Source: Agromyces salentinus
Lineage (GTDB): Bacteria; Actinomycetota; Actinomycetes; Actinomycetales; Microbacteriaceae
NCBI RefSeq assembly: GCF_009749395.1
Contig: NZ_WBIR01000003.1
Location: forward strand, 186,001-250,000
DNA length: 64,000 bases
Direction of reading: 5' to 3'
Within the stretch, counting starts at the first letter, position 1. Each line of letters starts with the position of its first letter. A program made the translations under genes and the position numbers. The notes below the pieces were generated by a model, which was not told the origin of the DNA, searched no databases, and saw only the letters and a list, made by a program, of their open reading frames with translations. Below are positions 50,830-62,047 of this stretch, piece by piece.

Positions 50830-51627
50830 ATGGGCAGTGCTACGAGAGAAGCCCTGGCCGCGACGCGAGCCTCGCTCGCGTCGTTCGGCCGGGCCGACCT
50901 GTCGGTCGCGGAGGACCTCCTCGCCGCCGGTCGACTCATCGCCGGTTCTGCGCAGCTGCGCAGCGCACTCACCGACAACGAGGCCGATGAGGCCCAGAAG
51001 CGACAGCTGGTCACCTCGGTGTTCGGCAGCCGCCTCGCGCCCGGCGCCGTGAGCCTGCTCACGGCCGCGGCGTCGAACCGGTGGTCGAGCCAGGCGGACT
51101 TCCTCGACGGCATCGAAGAGATCGGCTTCCGCGTCGCAGCGGATGCCGCGGGCGAAGGCGTCGACCTCGACGCCGAGCTCTTCGCCTTCGAGCGCACCGT
51201 GGCATCCGATTCGGAGCTCGAGCTCGCGCTCGGCTCCAAGCTCGGTGCCGACGACGCCAAGGCGAAGCTGGTCGAGCGGCTGCTCGGCACCGGCTCCGTC
51301 CACCCGGCGACGCTCGCGATCGTCCGGCACCTGGTGCTCTCGCCCCGGGGTCGCCGCATCGGTGCGATGCTGCGCGGCGCGGCATCGCTCGTCGCCGACC
51401 AGCGCGGCTTCGCGGTCGCGACGGTCACGAGCGCGGTGCCGTTGAACGACACGCAGCTCGCTCGCCTCGAGCAGGGCCTCGCCGCACAGGCGGGCCGCCG
51501 CATCCGATTCGACACGATCATCGATCCCGCCGTCCTGGGCGGCGTTCGCGTGCAGATCGGCGACGACGTCATCGACGGCAGCGTCGCCTCGCGCCTCAGC
51601 TCGCTGAGGCAGAAGCTTGCCGGCTGA
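50830..51627 (+). CDS. atpH: ATP synthase F1 subunit delta
   Basis: 265 residues, longer than the roughly 180 of E. coli delta but normal for Microbacteriaceae. Top of the peripheral stalk, joining subunit b to the alpha crown. The C-terminal family signature is present: [20 protein letters not shown], then [31 protein letters not shown]. The extra length lies in the helical N-terminal part. No fusion with b (as in mycobacteria) is seen. ATG 50830. Confidence 0.94.
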   Translation: MGSATREALAATRASLASFGRADLSVAEDLLAAGRLIAGSAQLRSALTDNEADEAQKRQLVTSVFGSRLAPGAVSLLTAAASNRWSSQADFLDGIEEIGFRVAADAAGEGVDLDAELFAFERTVASDSELELALGSKLGADDAKAKLVERLLGTGSVHPATLAIVRHLVLSPRGRRIGAMLRGAASLVADQRGFAVATVTSAVPLNDTQLARLEQGLAAQAGRRIRFDTIIDPAVLGGVRVQIGDDVIDGSVASRLSSLRQKLAG

Positions 51628-51673
51628 CGCCGGACGACACCGACCGGCGTCTCGCGCCGCGACAGACCAGTAG

Positions 51674-51690
51674 CTGTACAACCGGTACAG
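51674..51690. promoter_or_regulatory. Palindrome CTGTAC-N5-GTACAG before atpA
   Basis: Perfect 6-bp arms, 14 nt upstream of the atpA start codon and overlapping nothing coding. It could be an RNA processing or stability hairpin or a protein site; no assignment. Confidence 0.4.
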
Positions 51691-51704
51691 AAAAGGGAAA
51701 GACA

Positions 51705-53345
51705 ATGGCAGAACTCTCCATCAGCCCCGATGAGATCCGCTCGGCTCTCACGGAGTTCGCCTCGGCCTACGAGCCGGGCACGGCGAAGACGACCGAGGTC
51801 GGCTACGTCACCGATGCCGCAGACGGCATCGCGCACGTCGAGGGCCTGCCCTCGGTCATGGCCAACGAGCTCATCCGGTTCGCCGATGGCACGCTCGGCC
51901 TCGCGCTGAACCTGGACGAAGACGAGATCGGCGTCGTCGTGCTCGGCGAGTTCACCGGCATCGAAGAGGGCATGGAGGTGACCCGCACCGGCGAGGTCCT
52001 GTCCGTCCCCGTCGGCGAGGGCTACCTCGGCCGTGTCGTCGACCCGCTGGGCAACCCGATCGACGGCCTCGGCGAGATCACCGGCATCGACGGCCGCCGT
52101 GCGCTCGAGCTCCAGGCTCCCGGCGTCATGCAGCGCAAGTCGGTGCACGAGCCCCTGCAGACCGGCATCAAGGCGATCGACGCCATGATCCCCGTCGGCC
52201 GCGGCCAGCGCCAGCTGATCATCGGCGACCGCCAGACCGGCAAGACGGCGATCGCGATCGACACGATCATCAACCAGAAGGCCAACTGGGAGTCGGGCGA
52301 CGTCAACAAGCAGGTTCGCTGCATCTACGTCGCGATCGGCCAGAAGGGCTCGACCATCGCCTCGGTGAAGGGCGCGCTCGAGGATGCCGGAGCCATGGAG
52401 TACACGACGATCGTCGCTGCTCCCGCGTCGGACCCTGCCGGCTTCAAGTACCTCGCACCGTACACCGGCTCGGCCATCGGCCAGCACTGGATGTACGACT
52501 CGAAGCACGTCCTCATCATCTTCGACGACCTGTCGAAGCAGGCCGAGGCCTACCGCGCCGTGTCGCTCCTCCTGCGCCGTCCGCCGGGACGCGAGGCGTA
52601 CCCCGGCGACGTGTTCTACCTGCACTCGCGTCTGCTCGAGCGTTGCGCCAAGCTCTCCGACGAGCTCGGCGCCGGCTCGATGACCGGCCTGCCGATCATC
52701 GAGACCAAGGCCAACGACGTCTCGGCGTACATCCCGACCAACGTGATCTCGATCACGGACGGCCAGATCTTCCTCCAGTCCGACCTCTTCAACGCGAACC
52801 AGCGTCCGGCGGTCGACGTGGGCATCTCGGTCTCGCGAGTCGGTGGCGACGCGCAGGTCAAGTCCATCAAGAAGGTGTCCGGCACGCTGAAGCTCGAGCT
52901 CGCGCAGTACCGCTCGCTCGAGGCGTTCGCGATGTTCGCGTCCGACCTCGACGCGGCCAGCCGCCGCCAGCTCGCACGTGGTGCGCGCCTGACGGAACTG
53001 CTCAAGCAGCCGCAGTACTCGCCCTATCCCGTCGAGGAGCAGGTCGTCTCGATCTGGGCGGGCACCAACGGCAAGCTCGACGAGGTCCCGGTCGAAGACG
53101 TGCTGCGGTTCGAGCGCGAGCTGCTCGACTTCCTCGGCCGCAACACCTCGGTGCTGACGGACCTCCGCGAGACCAACGTGCTCTCCGACGAGACCGTTGC
53201 CACGCTCGAGTCCTCGGTCGACAAGTTCAAGCTCGAGTTCCAGACTGGTGAGGGCAAGCCGCTCGCATCCGTCGGCTCCGAGCAGTTCGAGCCCATCGAT
53301 GCCGAGAACGTCGACCAGGAGAAGGTCGTCAAGACGAAGCGCTGA
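51705..53345 (+). CDS. atpA: ATP synthase F1 subunit alpha
   Basis: 546 residues. Non-catalytic nucleotide-binding subunit of the alpha3beta3 head. P-loop GDRQTGKT (174-181). The block [17 protein letters not shown] contains the VGxSVSRVG signature and the arginine finger. The C-terminal about 30 residues (after about 515) extend beyond the E. coli enzyme with a charged tail, as in other actinobacteria. ATG with AAAAGGGAAAG upstream. Confidence 0.97.
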   Translation: MAELSISPDEIRSALTEFASAYEPGTAKTTEVGYVTDAADGIAHVEGLPSVMANELIRFADGTLGLALNLDEDEIGVVVLGEFTGIEEGMEVTRTGEVLSVPVGEGYLGRVVDPLGNPIDGLGEITGIDGRRALELQAPGVMQRKSVHEPLQTGIKAIDAMIPVGRGQRQLIIGDRQTGKTAIAIDTIINQKANWESGDVNKQVRCIYVAIGQKGSTIASVKGALEDAGAMEYTTIVAAPASDPAGFKYLAPYTGSAIGQHWMYDSKHVLIIFDDLSKQAEAYRAVSLLLRRPPGREAYPGDVFYLHSRLLERCAKLSDELGAGSMTGLPIIETKANDVSAYIPTNVISITDGQIFLQSDLFNANQRPAVDVGISVSRVGGDAQVKSIKKVSGTLKLELAQYRSLEAFAMFASDLDAASRRQLARGARLTELLKQPQYSPYPVEEQVVSIWAGTNGKLDEVPVEDVLRFERELLDFLGRNTSVLTDLRETNVLSDETVATLESSVDKFKLEFQTGEGKPLASVGSEQFEPIDAENVDQEKVVKTKR

Positions 53346-53389
53346 GCTTCGTCCGACGGATCGATCGACTCTAGGAATTCAGGAGAGAC

Positions 53390-55770
<2,381 letters not shown>

Positions 55771-55772
55771 GC

Positions 55773-56033
55773 ATGGCCGCACTCAACGTGAGCGTCGTCT
55801 CGGCCGACCGGGAGATCTGGTCGGGCGAGGCGTCCATGGTCGTCGCACGCACGGTCGAGGGCCAGATCGGCATCCTGCCCGGCCACGAGCCCATGCTGGC
55901 GGTCCTGGCGACCGGCGAAGTGCGCGTCACCCTGCCGAGCGGTGAGAAGGTCGCGGCGAACGCCGATGACGGCTTCCTCTCGGTGCAGTCGAACGTGGTG
56001 CAGATCGTCGCGTCCCGCGCGAGCCTGAGCTGA
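55773..56033 (+). CDS. atpC: ATP synthase F1 subunit epsilon, short form
   Basis: 86 residues. Only the N-terminal beta-sandwich (binds gamma and the c-ring: SVVSADREIWSGEASMVVARTVEGQIGILPGHEPML) is present. The C-terminal two-helix domain that inhibits ATP hydrolysis in E. coli and Bacillus is missing, and no second reading frame continues it. Short forms are known in related actinobacteria. ATG 55773, two bases after the atpD stop. Confidence 0.95.
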   Translation: MAALNVSVVSADREIWSGEASMVVARTVEGQIGILPGHEPMLAVLATGEVRVTLPSGEKVAANADDGFLSVQSNVVQIVASRASLS

Positions 56034-56043
56034 GGCTCAGCGG

Positions 56044-56616
56044 ATGCAGGGGGAGCAGCCGCTGGACCGTCAGTTCGGCGAACTATCGATCACGCAGCTG
56101 GTCGTGATGGCAGGTCTGCCCGGTGCCGGGAAGTCGACGATCGCCGAGATCGTCGGCGCCCGGCTCGGCGCGACCGTCGTGTCGGTCGATCCGATCGAGT
56201 CCGCGATCCTTCGGGCCGGCATCGACGCGGGTGAGCCGACGGGCCTCGCCGCGTACCTCGTCGCCGAGGAGATCGCCGAGAAGGAACTCGCCTCCGGGCG
56301 TACGGTCATCGTCGATGCGGTCAACGCGGCGGAGGCGGCCAGGCTCCAGTGGCGCGATCTCGCCGTCCGCACCGAGGTCAGGCTTCGCGTGGTCGAGGTG
56401 GTCTGCTCGGATGAGGCCGTGCATCGGGCTCGTCTCGAGAAGCGGCAGCGTGGCCTTCCGCACCTCGAGGAGACGACCTGGCGGGCGGTGGAGCAGAGCC
56501 TCGAGGGCTACGCCCCCTGGACCGGACCCTCGTCGGCGCTGCCCCGGGTGAGCATCGACAGCGTCGAGTCACTCGGTGCGAACGTCGACGCGACCCTCGC
56601 CTTCCTGTCGCTGTAG
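56044..56616 (+). CDS. P-loop kinase/AAA_33-type ATPase
   Basis: 190 residues. Walker A GLPGAGKST (about 24-32) is followed by VVSVDPIESAILRAG and a DAVNAAEAAR block, the pattern of AAA_33/zeta-toxin-like small kinases (chloramphenicol phosphotransferase, polynucleotide-kinase-like). RLEKRQRG could be the lid arginines. The target is unknown. ATG 56044, ten bases after the atpC stop; yaaA starts directly after its stop codon, so it may be read from the atp transcript. Confidence 0.78.
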   Translation: MQGEQPLDRQFGELSITQLVVMAGLPGAGKSTIAEIVGARLGATVVSVDPIESAILRAGIDAGEPTGLAAYLVAEEIAEKELASGRTVIVDAVNAAEAARLQWRDLAVRTEVRLRVVEVVCSDEAVHRARLEKRQRGLPHLEETTWRAVEQSLEGYAPWTGPSSALPRVSIDSVESLGANVDATLAFLSL

Positions 56617-57378
56617 ATGCTGCTCCTGCTTCCGCCTTCTGAGACGAAGCGCGAGGGCGGCAGCGGTGCTCCGCTCGACCTCGCGTCGCTCTCGTACCCG
56701 GAACTGACCGACCTCCGGAGTGAACTCGTCGATCGACTGATCGCGCTCTGCGCCGACGAATCGGTTGCGTTGAAGGCGTTGAAGCTCGGTCCGCGCCTCG
56801 TCAAGGAGGTCGAGCACGATCGCCTCCTCCGGACGTCACCGACGATGCCGGCCCTCGATCGCTTCACCGGTGTCCTCTTCGACGCGCTCGATGCGGAGAC
56901 GCTCGATGATGCCTCCCGTCGCTTCGCCGCCGACACCACGTTCGTGCATTCGGCGCTGTTCGGCCTCCTCGGTGCGCTGGACCCCATTCCCGCGTATCGG
57001 CTCTCGCATGACTCGAGGGTGCCCGGCGTCAGCCTGCGACGGTACTGGCGTGAGGCGATCTCTTCGCGCATCAGCGAGCACGCCGGCGTGGTGCTGGACC
57101 TTCGGTCGGAGGCCTATGCCGACCTCGGGCCGTCCCCGGCTCGCCAGGAGAGTCTGTTCGTTCGAGTGGTCACCGTGGATGCGGGCGGCCAGCGGCGGGC
57201 CCTGAACCATTTCAACAAGCAGGCCAAGGGGCGGTTCACCCGCCGCTTCCTCGAGACTCGCCCCATCATCGATGCGATCGACGACCTCATCGACTGGGCC
57301 GGCTCCGAAGGATTCGTGCTGGGCCGAGGGGCCGCGGCAACGGCCACCTCGCCACTCGAACTCGACCTGGTCGCCTGA
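56617..57378 (+). CDS. yaaA: YaaA-family peroxide-stress protein
   Basis: 253 residues. The N-terminus MLLLLPPSETKREGG and LNHFNKQAKGRFTRRFLE near residue 210 are the two signatures of the YaaA (DUF328/UPF0246) family. E. coli YaaA lowers free intracellular iron and protects DNA from hydrogen peroxide; it has a DNA-binding fold. Length matches. ATG immediately follows the TAG stop of the kinase gene. Confidence 0.9.
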   Translation: MLLLLPPSETKREGGSGAPLDLASLSYPELTDLRSELVDRLIALCADESVALKALKLGPRLVKEVEHDRLLRTSPTMPALDRFTGVLFDALDAETLDDASRRFAADTTFVHSALFGLLGALDPIPAYRLSHDSRVPGVSLRRYWREAISSRISEHAGVVLDLRSEAYADLGPSPARQESLFVRVVTVDAGGQRRALNHFNKQAKGRFTRRFLETRPIIDAIDDLIDWAGSEGFVLGRGAAATATSPLELDLVA

Positions 57379-57464
57379 GGGCCGAGCTCGAAGACCAGGC
57401 TCCCGCTCGAGACGGCGACGCGTTGACGATCTGGGAGCGCGCCCGGCCCGACTCGACGGACTCG

Positions 57465-58079
57465 TCAACCCACCGCGGAACGCAGCGCCGACGCCGGTCC
57501 AGACCGGAAGCAGCCCTCGAGGTGGTCGTCGACGAGTCCCGCCGCCTGCATGAGCGCGTACATCGTCGTGGGACCGACGAAGCGGAATCCGAGTCTGCGA
57601 AGCTCCTTGCTCAGAGCGTTCGACTCGGGAGTGATCGCGGGAACGTCGGCGAAGGACCGCGGAGGGTCGCGAGGTGTCTCAGGTGCGAAGCTCCAGATGA
57701 GCTCATCGATCGGCCGGTCGAGCTCGAGCGTGGCGCGGGCATTTCCGAGGGTGGCCTCGATCTTGCCGCGGTGGCGAATGATCCGGTCATCCTCGAGGAG
57801 GCGCTGCACGTCGTCTTCGTCCATCGCCGCCACGCGTTCGACCTCGAAGCCGTGGAACACCTCCCGGAATGCCGGACGTCGGCGGAGGATCGTGATCCAT
57901 GACAACCCGGCTTGGAAGCCCTCGAGGCAGACCTTCTCGAAGAGGCGCGTCGGGTCGTGTTGGGCCCGGCCCCATTCCTCATCGTGATAGCGGAGGTACT
58001 CATCATCGCCGGCGCTCCACCCGCAACGCTGAACCCCGTCGTCGCCGCGGACGAGCTCGGGACGCGGGATCACGCTCAC
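57465..58079 (-). CDS. tag: DNA-3-methyladenine glycosylase I
   Basis: 204 residues. Excises 3-methyladenine from alkylated DNA. Helix-hairpin-helix glycosylase with zinc ligands in place: Cys and His in QRCGWSAGDDEYLRYHDEEWG and His and Cys in VDDHLEGCF. The family core GFQAGLSWITILRRRPAFR is intact. The GTG at 58079 overlaps the ogt stop (GTGA); a GTG six bases later is possible. Paired with ogt, it gives a two-gene alkylation-repair operon. Confidence 0.92.
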   Translation of the reverse strand: MSVIPRPELVRGDDGVQRCGWSAGDDEYLRYHDEEWGRAQHDPTRLFEKVCLEGFQAGLSWITILRRRPAFREVFHGFEVERVAAMDEDDVQRLLEDDRIIRHRGKIEATLGNARATLELDRPIDELIWSFAPETPRDPPRSFADVPAITPESNALSKELRRLGFRFVGPTTMYALMQAAGLVDDHLEGCFRSGPASALRSAVG

Positions 58080-58567
58080 GCCGCGAACCCGATCTTCTCG
58101 TGACCCAGGAGCCACAGCTTCGTCGGGACTCCGTCGCCGCCGGAGTAGCCCGTGATGCGCCCGTCGGAGGCGAGGACGCGATGACACCCGACGATGATGG
58201 GGACCGGGTTCGCCCCGACCGCGCCGCCGATCGCTCGAGCGGACCCCGGCTTGCCGACGGCGACCGCGAGCGCGCCGTAGGAGATCGCGTCGCCGTGTCC
58301 GAGTTGCCGCAGGCGCTCCCATACAGCGCACTGGAACTCCGTGCCCTGCAGGCGGACGGGCAGGTCGAACTCGGTACGGGTGCCGTCGAAGTACTCCGCG
58401 AGCTGGACCCTGGCGGCCTCGAGCACGGCGTTGGTCCGCTCCGCCTCGCCGTCATGGGGAAGGACCCCGCCGCGTTCGATCGACAGCGAGGTGACGGCGG
58501 CGTCGTCGGCGATGATCTCGATGCGGCCGACGGGGCTGTTGATACGGATGAGGTGCAGTTCGTTCAT
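58076..58567 (-). CDS. ogt: Methylated-DNA-[protein]-cysteine S-methyltransferase
   Basis: 163 residues. Suicide repair protein that takes the methyl group from O6-methylguanine onto C128. The active site reads IVGCHRV where the family has (V)PCHRV, so the proline before the cysteine is Gly. DNA-binding helix with arginine finger (GSARAIGGAVGANP) is normal. Short N-terminal domain as in Ogt. ATG at 58567. First gene of the ogt-tag operon, divergent from the DUF4192 gene with 180 nt between, in which I see no clear regulatory repeat. Confidence 0.92.
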   Translation of the reverse strand: MNELHLIRINSPVGRIEIIADDAAVTSLSIERGGVLPHDGEAERTNAVLEAARVQLAEYFDGTRTEFDLPVRLQGTEFQCAVWERLRQLGHGDAISYGALAVAVGKPGSARAIGGAVGANPVPIIVGCHRVLASDGRITGYSGGDGVPTKLWLLGHEKIGFAA

Positions 58568-58747
58568 GATTCGAGCGTAGCCACGCGCACCGACAACCAC
58601 TCGCGGAAATCGGACATCGCGAGGGTCGTGCTGGTCGACAGGCTGTCGAGGACGGGTCCCCGACTTCCCCTCCCCAACGCCCGCGGAACGTGGCCGTGTC
58701 GGGACGACGGCGGACCGCCGTGATCGGCGCCGTCGTCGCCGTGCACC

Positions 58748-59911
58748 ATGTCGCCCATGACCGCCATCATCCGCGCCGCATCGGCGCATGACCTGCTCGC
58801 CCTCGTCCCCGCGCTCGCCGGCTTCACGCCGAGCCGGTCGCTCGTCTGCGTGGCCTTCACGGGCACGCGCACGGCAGGGGTCCTCCGTCACGACCTCCCG
58901 GCCGATGCCGGCGATCACGCGGCCCTCGTCGCGGTGGTGATCGGCACCGTCTGCCGCATGCCGGGCGTCGACGCCATCGTGCCGATCGTCTATACGGATG
59001 CGACCTTCCGCGAGGTCGGAGGCCTCCCGGAACGAGCGCTCCTCGACCTGATCGCCGACCGGGCGGTGCACGCGGGGTTCCAGGTGAAGGACGCGCTCTG
59101 TCAGGCGGGTGACGGCTGGGCGTCCGCCTTCGATTCCTCGGCGCCGGCGGCGGGACATCCGCTCGCGATGGTCTCGAACAACGCGGCGGCCCGCGAGGCG
59201 GCCGGCTTGGCGGATGTCGAGGGCGGCGACCAGTCGGGAACGATGCCACCGCCCGACGCACGCACCGCGCCGGCCCTCGCATCGGCGTTCGGGGAACTCC
59301 GGGAGCTGCGCACCGCGGAGCAGGCGATGGCAGGACTCGGCCGGCTCGCCGACCCGATCGAGCTCGTCGACTCCCTGCTGTCCGCCCCGCGTCGTTCGCA
59401 GCCCGTTCGACACCTCGCGTGGTTCCTCCACCTCGCCTCGCTCCCGGCCATCCGGGATGCCATGATGCTGCACATCGCCTTCGGCCGCGTGGTCGCGGAC
59501 CTCGCCCTCGATGCGTCGGACGCGGGCTCCGAGGACGGGCCGGTGCCGGAAGCGGGGATGGGCGTGCTCGGGCGTGCTCGAACGACGGCGGGTGCGATGC
59601 AGGCCGAGGTCGACGACCTGCTCGCCAGGCTCATCACCGGGCAGACGATGCTCCGGCCCGACCGGCGCCGGGTCGAGCGGGCATTCAGGCTGATCCGAGG
59701 CCTCGTCGCGGACGCCCCCGCGGATGCCCGTCCGGGCGCATGCTGCATCGCCGCCTGGCTGGCCTGGTGCCTCGGCCGTGGATCGGTCGCCGGATCGCTC
59801 CTGGATGCGGCGCTGGAGATCGACCCCGGGCACACCATGGCCCGACTGCTCGACGAGTTCATCGGCAGCGGAGCGCTGCCCGACTGGGCCTTCATCCGAG
59901 ACGGGCGATGA
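58748..59911 (+). CDS. DUF4192-family protein
   Basis: 387 residues, cytoplasmic, no known function. The N-terminus (RAASAHDLLALVPALAGFTPSRSLVCVAF) is the DUF4192 signature found only in actinobacteria. The C-terminus (about 330-375) has helical, tetratricopeptide-like pairs (ACCIAAWLAWCLGRGSVAGSLLDAALEIDPGH) that end the family. ATG 58748; a second ATG nine bases on is possible. Convergent with the aminotransferase gene. Confidence 0.82.
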   Translation: MSPMTAIIRAASAHDLLALVPALAGFTPSRSLVCVAFTGTRTAGVLRHDLPADAGDHAALVAVVIGTVCRMPGVDAIVPIVYTDATFREVGGLPERALLDLIADRAVHAGFQVKDALCQAGDGWASAFDSSAPAAGHPLAMVSNNAAAREAAGLADVEGGDQSGTMPPPDARTAPALASAFGELRELRTAEQAMAGLGRLADPIELVDSLLSAPRRSQPVRHLAWFLHLASLPAIRDAMMLHIAFGRVVADLALDASDAGSEDGPVPEAGMGVLGRARTTAGAMQAEVDDLLARLITGQTMLRPDRRRVERAFRLIRGLVADAPADARPGACCIAAWLAWCLGRGSVAGSLLDAALEIDPGHTMARLLDEFIGSGALPDWAFIRDGR

Positions 59912-59949
59912 TGCGGTGCCGGCGGCCGAGCGGACCGGCGGGCACCGCA
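59912..59949. terminator. Hairpin between convergent genes
   Basis: TGCGGTGCC (59912-59920) pairs with GGCACCGCA (59941-59949), loop 20 nt. It begins right after the DUF4192 stop and ends 8 nt before the aminotransferase stop. Confidence 0.5.
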
Positions 59950-59956
59950 CCGTCGG

Positions 59957-61342
59957 TCAGAGCCGGTTCGAGGCCTCGGTCAGCACGCTCCGGAGGATCT
60001 GCTCGATCTCCTGGAACTCCGGGACGCCGATGGTCAGCGGGGGCGACAGCTGGATCACGGGGTCGCCACGGTCGTCCGCCCGGCAGTAGAGCCCGGCCTC
60101 GAACAGGGCCGTCGAGAGGAACCCGCGGAGCAGTCGCTCGGACTCGTCTTCGTTGAACGTCTCGCGGGTGGCCTTGTCCTTCACGAGCTCCACCGCGAAG
60201 AAGTACCCGGCACCGCGCACGTCGCCGACGATCGGCAGGTCGTTGAGCTTCTCGAGCTCGGCGCGGAAGAGCGGCGAATTCTCGCGGACGTGCTCGAAGA
60301 GGTGCTCCTCCTCGAAGATGTCGAGATTCTCGAGCGCGACCGCCGCCGAGACCGGGTGGCCGGCCCAGGTGTACCCGTGGTAGAAGGTCGTGTCCCCGTG
60401 CTTGAAGGGCTCGTAGACCCGGTCGCTGATGATGGTCGCGCCCATGGGGGCGTAGCCGGAGGTCATCGCCTTGGCGCACGTGATCATGTCCGGCACGTAG
60501 CCGTACTCCTCGCATGCGAACATGTGGCCGATCCGGCCGAAGGCGCAGATGACCTCGTCGGAGACGAGCAGCACGTCGTACTTGTCGCAGATCTCGCGGA
60601 CCCGCTGGAAGTAGCCGGGGGGCGGCGGGAAGCATCCGCCGGAGTTCTGCACCGGCTCGAGGAAGACGGCGGCCACCGTGTCGGGGTCCTCCATGAGGAT
60701 CTGCTCCTCGATCCGGTTGGCCGCCCAGATGCCGAAGGCCTCCTCGTCCTCGGCGGGGGCGCCCATCTCTGCTGCGCGGTAGAAGTTGGTGTTCGGCACC
60801 CGGAGCCCGCCGGGAGTGATCGGCTCGAACGGCGCCTTGATCGGGAGGCCGGTCACCGCGAGCGCGCCCTGCGGGGTGCCGTGGTAGGCGAGGGCCCGCG
60901 AGATCACCTTGTACTTGGAGGGGCGACCCATCAGTTTCCAGTAGTTCTTGGCGAGCTTGTACGCCGTCTCGACCGCTTCGCCGCCACCGGTGGAGAAGAA
61001 GACCCGGTTCAGGTCTCCCGGGGCGTGCTCGGCCAGGCGGTCGGCGAGCTCGATGGCCTTCGGGTGCGCGTAGGACCAGATCGGGAAGAATGCGAGCTGC
61101 TCGGCCTGCTTGGCGGCGACCTCGGCGAGCCTGCGGCGGCCATGGCCGGCGTTCACCACGAACAGGCCGGCGAGCCCGTCGATGTAGCTCCGGCCCTGGA
61201 TGTCGTAGATGCGGTGACCCTCGCCGCGCGTGATGATCGGCACTCCGGAGGTCTCCATCGTGGACTGCCTGGCGAAGTGCATCCAGAGGTGGTCCTTCGC
61301 CATCTGCTGCAGTGCCGCATTGTCTTCTACTCGATCGGTCAT
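59957..61342 (-). CDS. Class III aminotransferase (putrescine/omega-amino acid type)
   Basis: 461 residues, PLP fold type I. PLP lysine K291 in TCAKAMTSGYAPMG, PLP aspartate in LVSDEVICAFGRIG (D262), and FFSTGGGEAVETAYKLAK for phosphate binding. It resembles actinobacterial omega-amino acid:pyruvate and putrescine aminotransferases. With the aldehyde dehydrogenase encoded 700 bases away it could convert putrescine to 4-aminobutyrate through 4-aminobutanal; this substrate is inferred from context. Starts 12 nt after the Lrp-type regulator gene and is co-transcribed with it. Confidence 0.88.
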   Translation of the reverse strand: MTDRVEDNAALQQMAKDHLWMHFARQSTMETSGVPIITRGEGHRIYDIQGRSYIDGLAGLFVVNAGHGRRRLAEVAAKQAEQLAFFPIWSYAHPKAIELADRLAEHAPGDLNRVFFSTGGGEAVETAYKLAKNYWKLMGRPSKYKVISRALAYHGTPQGALAVTGLPIKAPFEPITPGGLRVPNTNFYRAAEMGAPAEDEEAFGIWAANRIEEQILMEDPDTVAAVFLEPVQNSGGCFPPPPGYFQRVREICDKYDVLLVSDEVICAFGRIGHMFACEEYGYVPDMITCAKAMTSGYAPMGATIISDRVYEPFKHGDTTFYHGYTWAGHPVSAAVALENLDIFEEEHLFEHVRENSPLFRAELEKLNDLPIVGDVRGAGYFFAVELVKDKATRETFNEDESERLLRGFLSTALFEAGLYCRADDRGDPVIQLSPPLTIGVPEFQEIEQILRSVLTEASNRL

Positions 61343-61354
61343 GATCGATCCCTT

Positions 61355-61837
61355 CTAGCGAGTGCCCCAGTTGTAGAACTGCTTCTGGAGTTTGAGGTAG
61401 ACGAACGTCTCGGTCGAACGCACGCCGGCAAGGCTGCGGATCCGCGAGTTCAGCAGCGAGATCAGCTCGTCGTCGTTCTCGCACACGACCTCGGCGAGCA
61501 CGTCGAAGCTCCCGGCCGTGAGGACGACGTAGTCGATCTCGGGGATCTCCGCGAGGGCGGACGCGAGCTCGCGAGTGTCGCCGGACGCCCGGATGCCGAT
61601 CATCGCCTGCCGCGTGAACCCGAGTTGCATCGGGTCGGTCACGGCGACGATCTGCATCACGCCGGACTCCGTCAGTCGCTGCACGCGCTGGCGCACCGCG
61701 GCCTCGGAGAGGCCGACGGCCTTGCCGATGTCCGCATAGGAGCGACGCCCGTCAGCCTGCAGTTGCTCGATGATCGCCTTCGACACGTCGTCGAGGTGCA
61801 CCGGTTTCGGCGGGTGCGTCCGCGCCGTGTTCGTCAT
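61355..61837 (-). CDS. Lrp/AsnC-family regulator
   Basis: 160 residues. N-terminal helix-turn-helix (about 17-65, LDDVSKAIIEQLQADGRRSYADIGKAVGLSEAAVRQRVQ) and C-terminal RAM ligand domain (VMQIVAVTDPMQLGFTRQAMIGIRA...). These regulators sense amino acids and related metabolites as octamers. Encoded first in an operon with the aminotransferase and divergent from the aldehyde dehydrogenase; it probably controls both from the 210-nt gap. ATG at 61837. Confidence 0.92.
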   Translation of the reverse strand: MTNTARTHPPKPVHLDDVSKAIIEQLQADGRRSYADIGKAVGLSEAAVRQRVQRLTESGVMQIVAVTDPMQLGFTRQAMIGIRASGDTRELASALAEIPEIDYVVLTAGSFDVLAEVVCENDDELISLLNSRIRSLAGVRSTETFVYLKLQKQFYNWGTR

Positions 61838-61874
61838 GCAGCCGATTGTTACAGCCGGACTGGCTCCATGCAAG

Positions 61875-61912
61875 GGATTCCGTTGAAACTCATGTGGAAA
61901 CCAACGGATTCC
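61875..61912. promoter_or_regulatory. Inverted repeat in the Lrp/ALDH divergent region
   Basis: GGATTCCGTTG (61875-61885) and CAACGGATTCC (61902-61912) form an inverted repeat with a single non-matching position, 16 nt apart, in an unusually AT-rich stretch. Candidate binding site of the adjacent Lrp-type regulator. Confidence 0.5.
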
Positions 61913-62047
61913 AATGCCGAGGCTCGCCTTCGACGACGAGATCCGATTACGATGGCGCACGATCCCGGTGACCGTCACGGATGCCGCGGGTCGGCCGACG
62001 GCGCCAACGGGCGCCTCGTCGGGACGCGTCGCGACGAGGAGAGCAGC

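Noticed and set aside
60290-62047. Long open frame upstream of and fused to the aldehyde dehydrogenase
   Set aside because: The part before 62048 is antisense to the aminotransferase and Lrp genes; the real dehydrogenase starts at the ATG with GAGGAGAGC upstream.
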